A stretch of 64,000 bases of DNA. Source: Deltaproteobacteria bacterium RIFOXYD12_FULL_56_24. GTDB taxonomy: Bacteria > Desulfobacterota > Desulfobulbia > Desulfobulbales > Desulfurivibrionaceae. The position numbers were made by a program, and so were the translations under genes. Below the pieces are notes generated by a model that worked only from the letters and a program-made list of their open reading frames with translations, was not told the DNA's origin and did not search any database. Positions 42,752-50,873 of the stretch are shown one piece after another. The stretch lies in the NCBI GenBank assembly GCA_001799285.1, contig MGTD01000011.1, positions 53,123 through 117,122 on the forward strand, given 5' to 3'. Positions within the stretch are counted from its first letter, which is position 1; every line of letters starts with the position of its first letter.

Positions 42752-44419
42752 ATGACCTTGCGTTCCTGCGTCCATCCTTCCGGGCAGTTTGTTTATGGCG
42801 TGCATGCGCCGTCCTATCAGGTGGCCAATCTCCGGGAAAACGATTTTGTCGAGCCGCTCGGCGCATTTTCAGACGACAAGCCGTATCTGAATCAGGATAA
42901 TTTCCCCGAGGGCGATCTGCAGATTGACCGGGCGGAAGTGGTCTATGAAATCGCCAATCCCTTCCCTTTTCGGGGGGTTACTTATATCAGCAGCGGTTGG
43001 GCCGAGCCCAGAGCGGCCAGTCCGGCCTCCATCAAATTGCCGGAGCCGCAGGCTGTTTCCATGCGGCAGGCGTTGCAGAAGATCCTGCCCGCAGGAGCGG
43101 CCCAGGATCTGCAAAAAAGTTTTGCCGCGCTTCCCGAGTCCGTACTGATGGCTCTGGCTGATACTTCCACCGACCCTGAGGACCTGGCGGTCCTTGCCGG
43201 GATGAGCTGCGAATTTATCCGTGACGGAGCAGGGGAGCCGGTGGGCCTTCGCTACAGCAAGGGCGTGGATGGCCTGGCGCTGGCCAGAATCCTCCGGCAT
43301 GATCTGTTCGAGGTGGTGGCCAATAACCGCTATCTGCCCGAAGCCTACCGAAGGGTCATGGTCTTGCGGCCGGGAGCGCAGGGGAGCAGCGAAATCGTGG
43401 GTGAGTATCGTGACGCGGCGCAGGACTGTCATGTTTTTGAGTATCTGCGCCGCAACAGCTATATTCCCTGGGGGCATTACGCCGCAAACATGGCGGATGA
43501 TGCTGTCCGCTACAGCACCATGGATCTTTCCGGCACCGACATGCAGGGGTTGCGTCATCTTTACTATCAACGCACCTTTATCCACCTCGCCGCCCAGCTG
43601 GGCCTGCCTCTGCCGCCCGGCCGGAAGGCCATGACCGGCGCAGCCCTTGAAGAGCTGCGGCTTGCGGTACTTCATGCCCTGCGGCAAAAAACCGCCCCTC
43701 CCTTACCCTTCACCGCCACCCTTTGGGGCTGGAACTACGGCTTTGCTTTCGCGGCCGGCGGTTATCGGCTCCATGCCTCGCATCAGCAGATTCACCAGCA
43801 GTTCGCCATGCTGCCGCAGCTGGTTTCCGCCTGGCATCATGGCGGCCAGGCCGCAAGTGTCCCAGTGGCAAGCTACGCCTGCGGGGATCTTATCGCTGAA
43901 TTTTGTGAACGCTACCAGGAAGAGACGGGCTGTGATTTTTTCCGCACCTATCTCAAGGCGATCCGCAACAACAGGCGGATGGATGGTCGGGAAGGGGAAA
44001 ATGCCAGTCTGATTGTGTATGAGGACGACAAGGTAATGCTTTTCGTGCCCAAGGCGCAGACCTCCCAGTGGGAGTTGCAGATTATGGCCCTGGGGGAGGT
44101 GGGCAATATCTTGGAGGCGGACGCAGTCGTGCGCGCTGCTTTGGACCGCGCCCTGCTCATCGCCCAGAATATTTTGGCCCATCTGGGCGCCCGACTGGTG
44201 AGCAGCATCGAATATTCCAGTCGGATAACGGCGAAACCCACCGGGCAGCGTCTGCTCTATGCCCTTTTGCCCAAGCTTCCATATGCCATGGGGGCCTTCA
44301 GTGAGGCCCAGCTGCGCTGGATCAGCGGGCATTTTCCGGAGGATTTTGCCGCAGCCTGTCGGATGCAGCTGCCCAAGGTGCTGGCTGATATTGAAGGAGA
44401 TGGAGACGGCGCGTTCTGA
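42752..44419 (+). CDS. Large uncharacterised protein, 555 aa
   Basis: Not recognised. Soluble, no signal peptide or membrane helix. The last ~160 residues contain SLIVYEDDKVMLFVPKAQTSQWELQIM, which faintly recalls the C-terminal half of galactose-1-phosphate uridylyltransferase (HIT superfamily), but no HxHxH motif was found, so this is a weak guess. The N-terminal half is rich in Leu, Ala and Pro with no repeated pattern. ATG at 42752 has a GGAG upstream. The gene is alone, 276 bp before the carboxylase. Confidence 0.6.
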   Translation: MTLRSCVHPSGQFVYGVHAPSYQVANLRENDFVEPLGAFSDDKPYLNQDNFPEGDLQIDRAEVVYEIANPFPFRGVTYISSGWAEPRAASPASIKLPEPQAVSMRQALQKILPAGAAQDLQKSFAALPESVLMALADTSTDPEDLAVLAGMSCEFIRDGAGEPVGLRYSKGVDGLALARILRHDLFEVVANNRYLPEAYRRVMVLRPGAQGSSEIVGEYRDAAQDCHVFEYLRRNSYIPWGHYAANMADDAVRYSTMDLSGTDMQGLRHLYYQRTFIHLAAQLGLPLPPGRKAMTGAALEELRLAVLHALRQKTAPPLPFTATLWGWNYGFAFAAGGYRLHASHQQIHQQFAMLPQLVSAWHHGGQAASVPVASYACGDLIAEFCERYQEETGCDFFRTYLKAIRNNRRMDGREGENASLIVYEDDKVMLFVPKAQTSQWELQIMALGEVGNILEADAVVRAALDRALLIAQNILAHLGARLVSSIEYSSRITAKPTGQRLLYALLPKLPYAMGAFSEAQLRWISGHFPEDFAAACRMQLPKVLADIEGDGDGAF

Positions 44420-44554
44420 CCCCGCAGCCGCTTTTTTCAAGGGGATTTTCTTCGTCAGCCGAATGGCTCCCCCATTATTTTTTTGTGGACATAAAATGTT
44501 GCTCTGAAAAATTCGGTATGGTAATTTGCAAAATCGAGTGCCTTGGGTTTGGTG

Positions 44555-44584
44555 TTGTTAGTCGGTTATTTTTTGCGGTATATT
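44555..44584 (+). promoter_or_regulatory. Sigma-70-like promoter for the pyruvate carboxylase genes
   Basis: TTGTTA at 44555-44560 and TATATT at 44579-44584 with an 18-bp spacer, 112 bp before the carboxylase start. Apart from this, 44420-44695 shows nothing I can support. Confidence 0.45.
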
Positions 44585-44695
44585 GAGGGGTTACGCTGAT
44601 TGTGCGTGCCAGGGAAACATATTTCCTTTCCAGATCTCAGGTGTTTGATTTGGCCTGAACAGTAACCAAAATTGTTTTTTTAATGAGGTGATCAG

Positions 44696-46138
44696 TTGAA
44701 GAAGAAGATCTTGATAGCCAACCGAGGTGAAATTGCTCTGCGGATCATCCGGGCGGTGCAAGAGCTTGGGCATATTGCCGTGGCTATTTATGAAACGCCG
44801 GACAAGGACGCCCTGCACATTCGCGCAGCGAATGAGGCCATCTGGCTTGGGGATGGACCACGCTGTGATTACCTGAACATCGACAAGGTCATCGGAGTTG
44901 CCAAAAAAGTTGGGGCCGACGCCATTCATCCGGGATACGGATTTCTGGCGGAAAACCCTGATTTTGCCAAGGCCTGTGAGAACAACGGCATCATTTTCAT
45001 CGGTCCTCCCTCCGAGGTTATCCAGGCTCTGGGCGACAAGGTAACGGCTCGGCAAATCATGAAAGAGGCCGGGATTTCCATGGTCCCTGGCACGGACAAT
45101 CTGGCCGCCGGTGATGCCGGTCTCAGGGAAGCCATTGATTTTGCCGACAAATATGGCTATCCGGTTATGCTGAAAGCCACCGCCGGCGGGGGCGGGCGCG
45201 GCATCCGGCGGGTGGAGAACGAAAAACAGCTGCGGGCGGAACTGCCCATGGCCAGGGCGGAGGCAAAGTCTGCCTTTAATAATGATGCGATCTTTCTCGA
45301 AAAAGCGGTGATCAACCCCAAACATGTCGAGGTGCAGATCCTTGCCGACAAGGAAGGCAATACCGTGCATCTGGGCTCCAGGGACTGCTCGATTCAGCGG
45401 CGCAATCAGAAACTGGTGGAAATCGCCCCTTCGCTGATCAAGGACAGGACGCTGGTTGACCGGATCTGCGAGACTGCGGTAACGGCGGCCAAGGCCTCAC
45501 ACTATGAGAACGCGGGCACCGTGGAGTTCCTCGTTGACCGGGAAGGTAATTTTTATTTCATGGAGATCAACACTCGGGTGCAGGTTGAGCATACCGTGAC
45601 CGAGATGGTCACCGGCATCGATATCGTCCGGACCCAGATCAAGCTGGCTCTAGGCAAGAAGCTCGCCTTTTGCCAGAAGGATGTGCATATTCGGGGTTTT
45701 GCCGTGGAGATGCGGATCAATGCCGAGGATCCGCAGAACAATTTCATGCCTGAGGGCGGCAAGACCGTTTCTGTTTACCGATCGCCGGGCGGCTATGGGG
45801 TGCGGCTGGATGGCTTCGTCTACCAGGGCTTCACCATTCCCAAGGTCTATGACTCATTGCTGGTCAAGATGACCGTATTCGGTTTTTCCTGGAACGAAAC
45901 CGTGGATCGGCTGCAACGCTGCCTGAATAATTTTGTCATTACCGGGCCGAAAACCACGATTCCCTATTATCTAAAGCTGGTTCAGGATCCGGATTTCAAG
46001 AAGGGCGACTTCGACACCTCATTCATTGAAACCCACGCGCACCTGATTAATTACGACGACCAGGCCAACGAAGGGAGCAAGCTGGCCCACTTGATCGCGG
46101 AAATTCACTACAAAAGGGAAAATCCCTACGCTATTTAA
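44696..46138 (+). CDS. pycA: Pyruvate carboxylase subunit A (biotin carboxylase)
   Basis: ATP-grasp enzyme that carboxylates biotin with bicarbonate. 480 residues: N-terminal KKILIANRGEIALRIIRA, glycine-rich ATP loop ATAGGGGRGIRRV, HLGSRDCSIQRRNQKLVE and MEINTRVQVEHTVTE, all standard. The start is TTG, with GAGGTGA just upstream. Its partner is encoded 104 bp downstream with the biotin-accepting domain, so together they form a split pyruvate carboxylase; AccC of acetyl-CoA carboxylase is a less likely alternative given that neighbour. Confidence 0.9.
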   Translation: MKKKILIANRGEIALRIIRAVQELGHIAVAIYETPDKDALHIRAANEAIWLGDGPRCDYLNIDKVIGVAKKVGADAIHPGYGFLAENPDFAKACENNGIIFIGPPSEVIQALGDKVTARQIMKEAGISMVPGTDNLAAGDAGLREAIDFADKYGYPVMLKATAGGGGRGIRRVENEKQLRAELPMARAEAKSAFNNDAIFLEKAVINPKHVEVQILADKEGNTVHLGSRDCSIQRRNQKLVEIAPSLIKDRTLVDRICETAVTAAKASHYENAGTVEFLVDREGNFYFMEINTRVQVEHTVTEMVTGIDIVRTQIKLALGKKLAFCQKDVHIRGFAVEMRINAEDPQNNFMPEGGKTVSVYRSPGGYGVRLDGFVYQGFTIPKVYDSLLVKMTVFGFSWNETVDRLQRCLNNFVITGPKTTIPYYLKLVQDPDFKKGDFDTSFIETHAHLINYDDQANEGSKLAHLIAEIHYKRENPYAI

Positions 46139-46146
46139 AAAAAACA

Positions 46147-46214
46147 GGCGCAAGGTAAAAGGTTAAAGGGAAAAGGTTAAAACCCTTTGTTGTTTTCACC
46201 TTTTGCCTTGTGCC
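46147..46214 (+). repeat. Long imperfect hairpin between the two carboxylase genes
   Basis: GGCGCAAGGTAAAAGGTT (46147-46164) pairs with CACCTTTTGCCTTGTGCC (46197-46214) with few mismatches, and AAAGGG pairs with CCCTTT inside. It is AT-rich with no T-run, so it more likely affects mRNA stability or relative expression than ends transcription. Confidence 0.7.
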
Positions 46215-46241
46215 TTTATCCTTCTTTAAAAAGGAGTCGTC

Positions 46242-48152
46242 ATGAATCGCATTGTTCAAGGGATGGGTATCGCCGAGGTGCTGAAGACAGTTAGAGGCGC
46301 GAACGGATACTATATCACCAATACCGCCCGGGATATGTCGCAGGCGGATTACAAGAACAGGATTTTGCTGCATACGGACCTGCTGGCCGCGCCTTCCCGC
46401 GAGGAAGCAGGTTATTTTTCCCTGGAGATCACCGGGGGCGCCTCGGTGCACGTCGATATTCTCAGAAAGCAGGTGGATCCTTTCCTTAAACTGGAACTGT
46501 TGCGGGAGAAAATGCCCAAGACCATGTTCCAGACCCTTTGTCGCGGCATCAATCTCTTCGGCTACCGGCCGTACCCGCAGAATGTCATCCGTTTTGTGGT
46601 CAAGGAGTTCGCCAGATACGTGGATGTCTGGCGGGTGTTCGACTTTCTGAACCATGTGCCCAACATGCAGGCGGTTTTCGAAGAGGTGCAGGCGGCCGGC
46701 AAGATCCTTGAGCCCAGTGTCTGTTTTTCCACCGGCCCGGAGCATACCAATGAATTTTATGTGAAGAAGGTTCAGGAGATTCTTGCGGTAACCGGGGACG
46801 AAATCGTCCTCTGCATCAAGAATCATGGCGGTCTCGGCTCACCCAAGCGGATCGGCGATCTGGTCGACGCGATTTTGCAGAAATATCCCGAAATGGTCAT
46901 TCACTATCATGGCCACAACACCGATGGCAATGATATCGGTCGCATTGTCGCCGCAGCCATGGCCGGAGCCAAGATAGTCGATGCCTCCGACCACGCTTTT
47001 ACCGGCTACTACGGCCCCCCGCCCATCCTGACTGTGCTCCAGACCCTCAAGGAGTATGGCCGTCAGGCCGTGGGCCTCAACGAGGCGGCGGTCATGGAGA
47101 CTTCCGAGGTTCTTCGCCCCGAGCGCAAGTACTATGAATACTTCGAGTCGCAGTTCAAGGGCTTCGACCCAACGGTGCAGATCCACAAGCTGCCCGGCGG
47201 CGCCATGGGCAGCAGTTTCGAACAGGCGGTCAAGGGTGGCTTCCTAGACAAGATGCCCGAGATCCTCCATAAGGAGCTGCCCAAGGTGCAGGTAGAGCTG
47301 GGCAATTACTGGAGTGTCACCCCTGGTTCCCAGATTCTCTGGACCACGGCGGTGAGTAATGTCCAAGGCGGTGAACGATATAGTAATTGTTCCGGCGATT
47401 TGAAGAACCTTCTCCTTGGTAAATATGGGCCGTTTCCGTTTTATCAGCCGCCCGACTGGATTTACGAAAAGGCTTTTGGCCCGGATTGGCGCACGGTGCT
47501 GGCTCAGGAAGGGGGCATGGATGCCATCGAGGATATCGATATTGAAAAGGAACGCAAGGTTTTGGCCGACAAGCTCGGCTATGAGCCCACCGAGCAGCAG
47601 CTGGTCACCTATCTCCAGCATCCCAATGACGCGGTGAACTTCTTCCGCTTTGAGGAAAAGTTCGGCAAGGTCTATGTGCTGCCGCCGAGCATTCTTTTCC
47701 GGCGGGGCGGCTTCAAGCTGGGAGAAACCCTTTCCTTTAAAGACCATGCCGGCAAGGAGCATGTGATCGAGATGGGTCCCATGCAGGAGAACGAGGACGG
47801 AACGGAAACCAACGTCTACCTGAATATCGATCACCATCAGCGGCATTTTGTCTTTGAAAACGCGGTGGCCGAGGCCGGAGAGGCCAAGGCGCTCAAGCTG
47901 AGCAAGAAGGAGATCGAGGATCTGGCCAAGGCCGGGGATGTACGGGCGCCATTTACCGCCAATATCTGTGAGATCTCCGTCAAGGAAGGCCAGGAAGTGA
48001 AGGCAGGGGAGAAGCTGGTGGTCCTGGAGGCCATGAAGATGCAGACCCCGATGAACAGCGAGGTGGATGGGGTGATAGGCAAGATTGTCGCCAAGGTGGG
48101 TGACGCGGTGCAGGCCGGGGATGAGCTGGTAAAAGTGACGCCCTTGGTGTAA
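46242..48152 (+). CDS. pycB: Pyruvate/oxaloacetate carboxyltransferase with biotinyl domain (PycB-like)
   Basis: 636 residues. Carboxyltransferase TIM-barrel (EVLKTVRGANGYYIT, LGSPKRIGDL, IHYHGHNTDGNDIGR with metal-binding His, DASDHAF), then the PycB-type domain, and a C-terminal biotinyl domain with the acceptor Lys in VLEAMKMQTP. Moves CO2 from biotin to pyruvate to give oxaloacetate. The reverse activity, oxaloacetate decarboxylase alpha, and the 5S transcarboxylase subunit have the same fold; the adjacent biotin carboxylase favours pyruvate carboxylase. The GTAA end of a repeat provides the TAA stop. Confidence 0.88.
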   Translation: MNRIVQGMGIAEVLKTVRGANGYYITNTARDMSQADYKNRILLHTDLLAAPSREEAGYFSLEITGGASVHVDILRKQVDPFLKLELLREKMPKTMFQTLCRGINLFGYRPYPQNVIRFVVKEFARYVDVWRVFDFLNHVPNMQAVFEEVQAAGKILEPSVCFSTGPEHTNEFYVKKVQEILAVTGDEIVLCIKNHGGLGSPKRIGDLVDAILQKYPEMVIHYHGHNTDGNDIGRIVAAAMAGAKIVDASDHAFTGYYGPPPILTVLQTLKEYGRQAVGLNEAAVMETSEVLRPERKYYEYFESQFKGFDPTVQIHKLPGGAMGSSFEQAVKGGFLDKMPEILHKELPKVQVELGNYWSVTPGSQILWTTAVSNVQGGERYSNCSGDLKNLLLGKYGPFPFYQPPDWIYEKAFGPDWRTVLAQEGGMDAIEDIDIEKERKVLADKLGYEPTEQQLVTYLQHPNDAVNFFRFEEKFGKVYVLPPSILFRRGGFKLGETLSFKDHAGKEHVIEMGPMQENEDGTETNVYLNIDHHQRHFVFENAVAEAGEAKALKLSKKEIEDLAKAGDVRAPFTANICEISVKEGQEVKAGEKLVVLEAMKMQTPMNSEVDGVIGKIVAKVGDAVQAGDELVKVTPLV

Positions 48153-48195
48153 CTATCCAGCAGCACCGCATCTTGCGGCACTGCTGAACAGTTAC
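48149..48195 (+). repeat. Minimal type-1 hairpin at the pycB stop
   Basis: GTAACTATCCAGCAGCACCG ... CACTGCTGAACAGTTAC, 47 bp, the two terminal motifs of the type-1 hairpin with a short tip. No flanking duplication is found, so it may be a deletion derivative. It supplies the TAA of pycB. Confidence 0.8.
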
Positions 48196-48230
48196 ACTCC
48201 TGCGGCTTTGAGCCGAAGAGTAAAAATGAT

Positions 48231-48270
48231 AAGGGCCGGACGCACCATGTGTGCCCCGGCCCTTTATTTT
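48231..48270. terminator. Bidirectional rho-independent terminator
   Basis: AAGGGCCGG (48231-48239) pairs with CCGGCCCTT (48256-48264), followed by TATTTTT. It lies between the pycB end and the convergent PPC-domain gene, so it may serve both. Confidence 0.8.
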
Positions 48271-48319
48271 TGTGGCAGGATTTGCTTTTTTGACGTGGGG
48301 ATGGCGATCGGGTGTGGTC

Positions 48320-48760
48320 TCAGGCGCCGAAGGTCAGACGATTGAACCCTCCCTGGGCAAACCAGGGGCGGGTGGCCTCGATGCCGTCGAGTTCGAGGAT
48401 CAGCACTTCCAGAATCAGATAGACCTTGGTGTCCTTGCGCACGCAGGCGGTGAGGGTTTCGCCGTGGTGACCCAGGGCGGCATGAAGGTGGACGCGCGGC
48501 TCAGTTTCATCCCAGTAGATGCTGCCGCTGCCCATGGCTTCGTAAGCGCCGTCAAGCTGGGCCCAGACCGGATCCGGCGGCATGACCGGCTCCCTGGGGC
48601 CGGTGACCACCCCGGCTTGGCGCAGGCCGCCGAGGACATGGAACCAGGCGCAGCGGATGTTCTCTTTGATGATGAGCTGGCGCAACCCTTCGAGAAAGTC
48701 ATCTCCTTCATCGAAGCGGACGGTGAAGACCCGGTTGATCGAGCCGGTGCGGTATTCCAT
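48320..48760 (-). CDS. PPC-domain (DUF296) DNA-binding-like protein
   Basis: 146 residues, the size of a single PPC domain (plants and prokaryotes conserved). GDDFLEGLRQLIIKENIRCAWFHVLGGLRQAGV and HLHAALGHHGETLTACVRKDT fit the family, with the histidine cluster seen in metal-binding members. Bacterial PPC proteins form trimers and have no agreed function. It lies 8 bp from the DarP gene, likely cotranscribed. Confidence 0.85.
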   Translation of the reverse strand: MEYRTGSINRVFTVRFDEGDDFLEGLRQLIIKENIRCAWFHVLGGLRQAGVVTGPREPVMPPDPVWAQLDGAYEAMGSGSIYWDETEPRVHLHAALGHHGETLTACVRKDTKVYLILEVLILELDGIEATRPWFAQGGFNRLTFGA

Positions 48761-48768
48761 GGGCTGCT

Positions 48769-49371
48769 CTAAGCCTCGCTCTCTTGCGGCTTGGTCTCGG
48801 CAAACTGCTCCCGCTCCATGGCGGCGTGCAGTTGTCGGAACATCTCCCGGCGATGCACGGGCTTGCGGGTGGCGGCATAGCGCAGGGCCGATTTTTTCAG
48901 GGTGTCGGGGTCCAGGGCCGGAAACCGGCGGCAGGCCACGGCAATGGTTTCGGACTGCCAGCTTTCCGTGAGGTGTTCCTCGTTCCGCTGGGCTTCCTCC
49001 CGGGCGAGGATTACTTCGCTGATGATGTCTTCCCGCAGCCGTTCCAGCTCGTGAAATTCTCCGATCTGTTTCAGGTGTGACCCTTTGCGCTCCGTCAGAA
49101 AGGCGAGCACCGCATCAGCGCCCGTTTCCCGCAGCATGCCGGCGATGAATTTGGTCTGCCGTTTTAGGGCGCCGCCTTTGAGGTCGCGGGAGTTGAGCAG
49201 TTCGGCCTTCAACAGCTCATCGGCGGGCAGTTTTTTGATCAGGGTCGGGGAGAGGCAAATCAGCTCCTTGGCGATCTCTTCAATGTTCTTGGCCTGCCGT
49301 TTTTTTTCCGAACGGCTTACATAGATTTCCTGAGGCTCGTCATCTCTGCTGCTTGATTTTTTAGTTGCCAT
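48769..49371 (-). CDS. darP: Ribosome-associated factor DarP (YjgA/DUF615)
   Basis: 200 residues starting MATKKSSSRDDEPQEIYVSRSEKKRQAKNIEEIAKELICLS, typical of DarP, which helps late 50S assembly. The protein is helical and highly charged, with KRQTKFIAGMLRE and ERLREDIIS. The ATG at 49371 was chosen; the frame upstream runs into a palindromic element (49399-49547). Confidence 0.9.
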   Translation of the reverse strand: MATKKSSSRDDEPQEIYVSRSEKKRQAKNIEEIAKELICLSPTLIKKLPADELLKAELLNSRDLKGGALKRQTKFIAGMLRETGADAVLAFLTERKGSHLKQIGEFHELERLREDIISEVILAREEAQRNEEHLTESWQSETIAVACRRFPALDPDTLKKSALRYAATRKPVHRREMFRQLHAAMEREQFAETKPQESEA

Positions 49372-49398
49372 TGAACTTCCCGCTAAAGTAGTATCCGC

Positions 49399-49547
49399 GT
49401 AACTGTCCAGCAGCACCGCATCTGCGTTGTCATCGGCCTGCTCGTGTGCACCAGCCACAGCGCAGACCTCTTCCTAGCATCTGCGGCACTGCTGAACAGT
49501 TACGGTTCGTGGTTTTTTGTCCAATTCCGCTCAAGCTGGAAAATTAC
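49399..49547 (+). mobile_element. Palindromic MITE-like element, type 1, diverged copy
   Basis: Starts GTAACTGTCCAGCAGCACC; the hairpin ends CTGCTGAACAGTTAC at 49503; the spacer then ends GCTCAAGCTGGAAAATTAC at 49547. Same three-part plan as the others, but no target duplication was seen (GTATCCGC versus GCACGCAT), so ends may be degraded. It lies between darP and the alcohol dehydrogenase. Confidence 0.75.
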
Positions 49548-49614
49548 GCACGCATTTATATACTTGAAACAGTAGCATTACCTGCAAGTTATTTAAACAA
49601 AAAAGGGGTTCACC

Positions 49615-50787
49615 ATGATTTCCCAATCCTTCACCGTCACCCAGCCCACCCGGATCCGTTTCGGGGTGGATGCGATCAACGATCTTCCCGCCCTGGTAAA
49701 AGAGCTCGGCGGCAGCAAGGTTTTCCTCGTGGTCGATCCGGGCCTTATCAAAGCCGGGCTGGTGGAGCGGATCACCGCACCCCTGACCGAGGCCAAGATC
49801 GCTTTTGAGCTCTACGATCAGGTCGATCCCGAGCCGGGGCTGAAACTGGCCGACAACGGCGCCAAGCTGGCGAAAAAGGCCAAGTGCGACTGCGTGGTCG
49901 GGGCGGGCGGCGGCTCGGCCATGGATGTGGCCAAGGCGGTGAGCATTCTCCTCACCAACGGCGGCAAGGCCGAGGATTACCTGGGCCTTGGCAAGATCAA
50001 GAAGCCCGGAGTGCCGAAGATCATGATCCCCACCAGCGCTGGGACCGGGGCCGAGGTCACCTTCACCGCGGTGTTCATCAATGAAAAGACCAAGTCCAAG
50101 GGCGGGATGAACGGCGACCCGCTCTACCCGGAGGCCGCCATCCTCGATCCGGCTCTGACCGTCTCCCTGCCCCCGCATATTACGGCGACCACCGGGGTGG
50201 ATGCCCTGACCCATGCCCTGGAGGCCTTTGTCTCCACCCAGGCCCACCCCATCTCCGACATGTACGCTCTGGAGGCCATCGAGCTGATCAGCTCCAATCT
50301 GACCCTAGCTTATGCCCACGGCGGCAACCTGGAGGCCCGTACCAACATGCTCCTCGGCAGTCTCCTCGCCGGCAAGGCCCTGGCCACCGCCGGGGTCGGT
50401 CTGGTCCACGCCATGGCTTACCCCTTAGGCGGCATGTTCGGCATCCCGCACGGGTTGGCCAACGCGGTCCTGCTCCCCTACGTGATGGCCTACAATCTCA
50501 TCGGCAATCCCGCCAGGTTTGCCATGCTGGCTGAAGTGATGGGCGCCAAGGTCGATGGCTTGCCCGAGCGCGAGGCGGCCGAGGCAGGGGTGGAATTCGT
50601 TTATCGGATGAATCAGGATCTCGGCATCCCCGCAAGTCTGGCCGAGCTGAAGATCCCGGCCAAGAAGATCCCCGAGATGGCCAGGATCGCCCTCACCGTG
50701 ACCCGGCCGGTGGAAAATAATCCGCGCAAACCCACCCTGGAAGAGGTGATCCAGGTCTATGAAACGGCCATGGAAGGGTGGGGTTGA
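49615..50787 (+). CDS. Iron-containing alcohol dehydrogenase
   Basis: 390 residues, group III ADH fold. NAD-binding VVGAGGGSAMDVAKAV, metal-site histidines in TGVDALTHALEAFVS and GIPHGLANAVLLPYVM, and IPTSAGTGAEVT. Reduces aldehydes or oxidises short alcohols; the substrate cannot be read. It is followed 86 bp later by a DegT aminotransferase on the same strand, suggesting they may act in one pathway, but this is not certain. Confidence 0.93.
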   Translation: MISQSFTVTQPTRIRFGVDAINDLPALVKELGGSKVFLVVDPGLIKAGLVERITAPLTEAKIAFELYDQVDPEPGLKLADNGAKLAKKAKCDCVVGAGGGSAMDVAKAVSILLTNGGKAEDYLGLGKIKKPGVPKIMIPTSAGTGAEVTFTAVFINEKTKSKGGMNGDPLYPEAAILDPALTVSLPPHITATTGVDALTHALEAFVSTQAHPISDMYALEAIELISSNLTLAYAHGGNLEARTNMLLGSLLAGKALATAGVGLVHAMAYPLGGMFGIPHGLANAVLLPYVMAYNLIGNPARFAMLAEVMGAKVDGLPEREAAEAGVEFVYRMNQDLGIPASLAELKIPAKKIPEMARIALTVTRPVENNPRKPTLEEVIQVYETAMEGWG

Positions 50788-50791
50788 AAGA

Positions 50792-50840
50792 TAGTGCAAA
50801 GTGAAGAGTGAAAAGTGAAGAGTGCGGAGTGAAAAGTTAG
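50792..50840 (+). repeat. Short tandem repeats between adh and degT
   Basis: Repeats of a GTGAAGAGTGAAA-type unit (AGTGAAGAGTGAAAAGTGAA...) with a period of about 7-14 bases. It has no clear function and may be a slippage-prone region in the leader of the DegT gene. Confidence 0.55.
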
Positions 50841-50873
50841 AGCAGCTGCGGATCGCAGAGAAAGGAGCAGATC

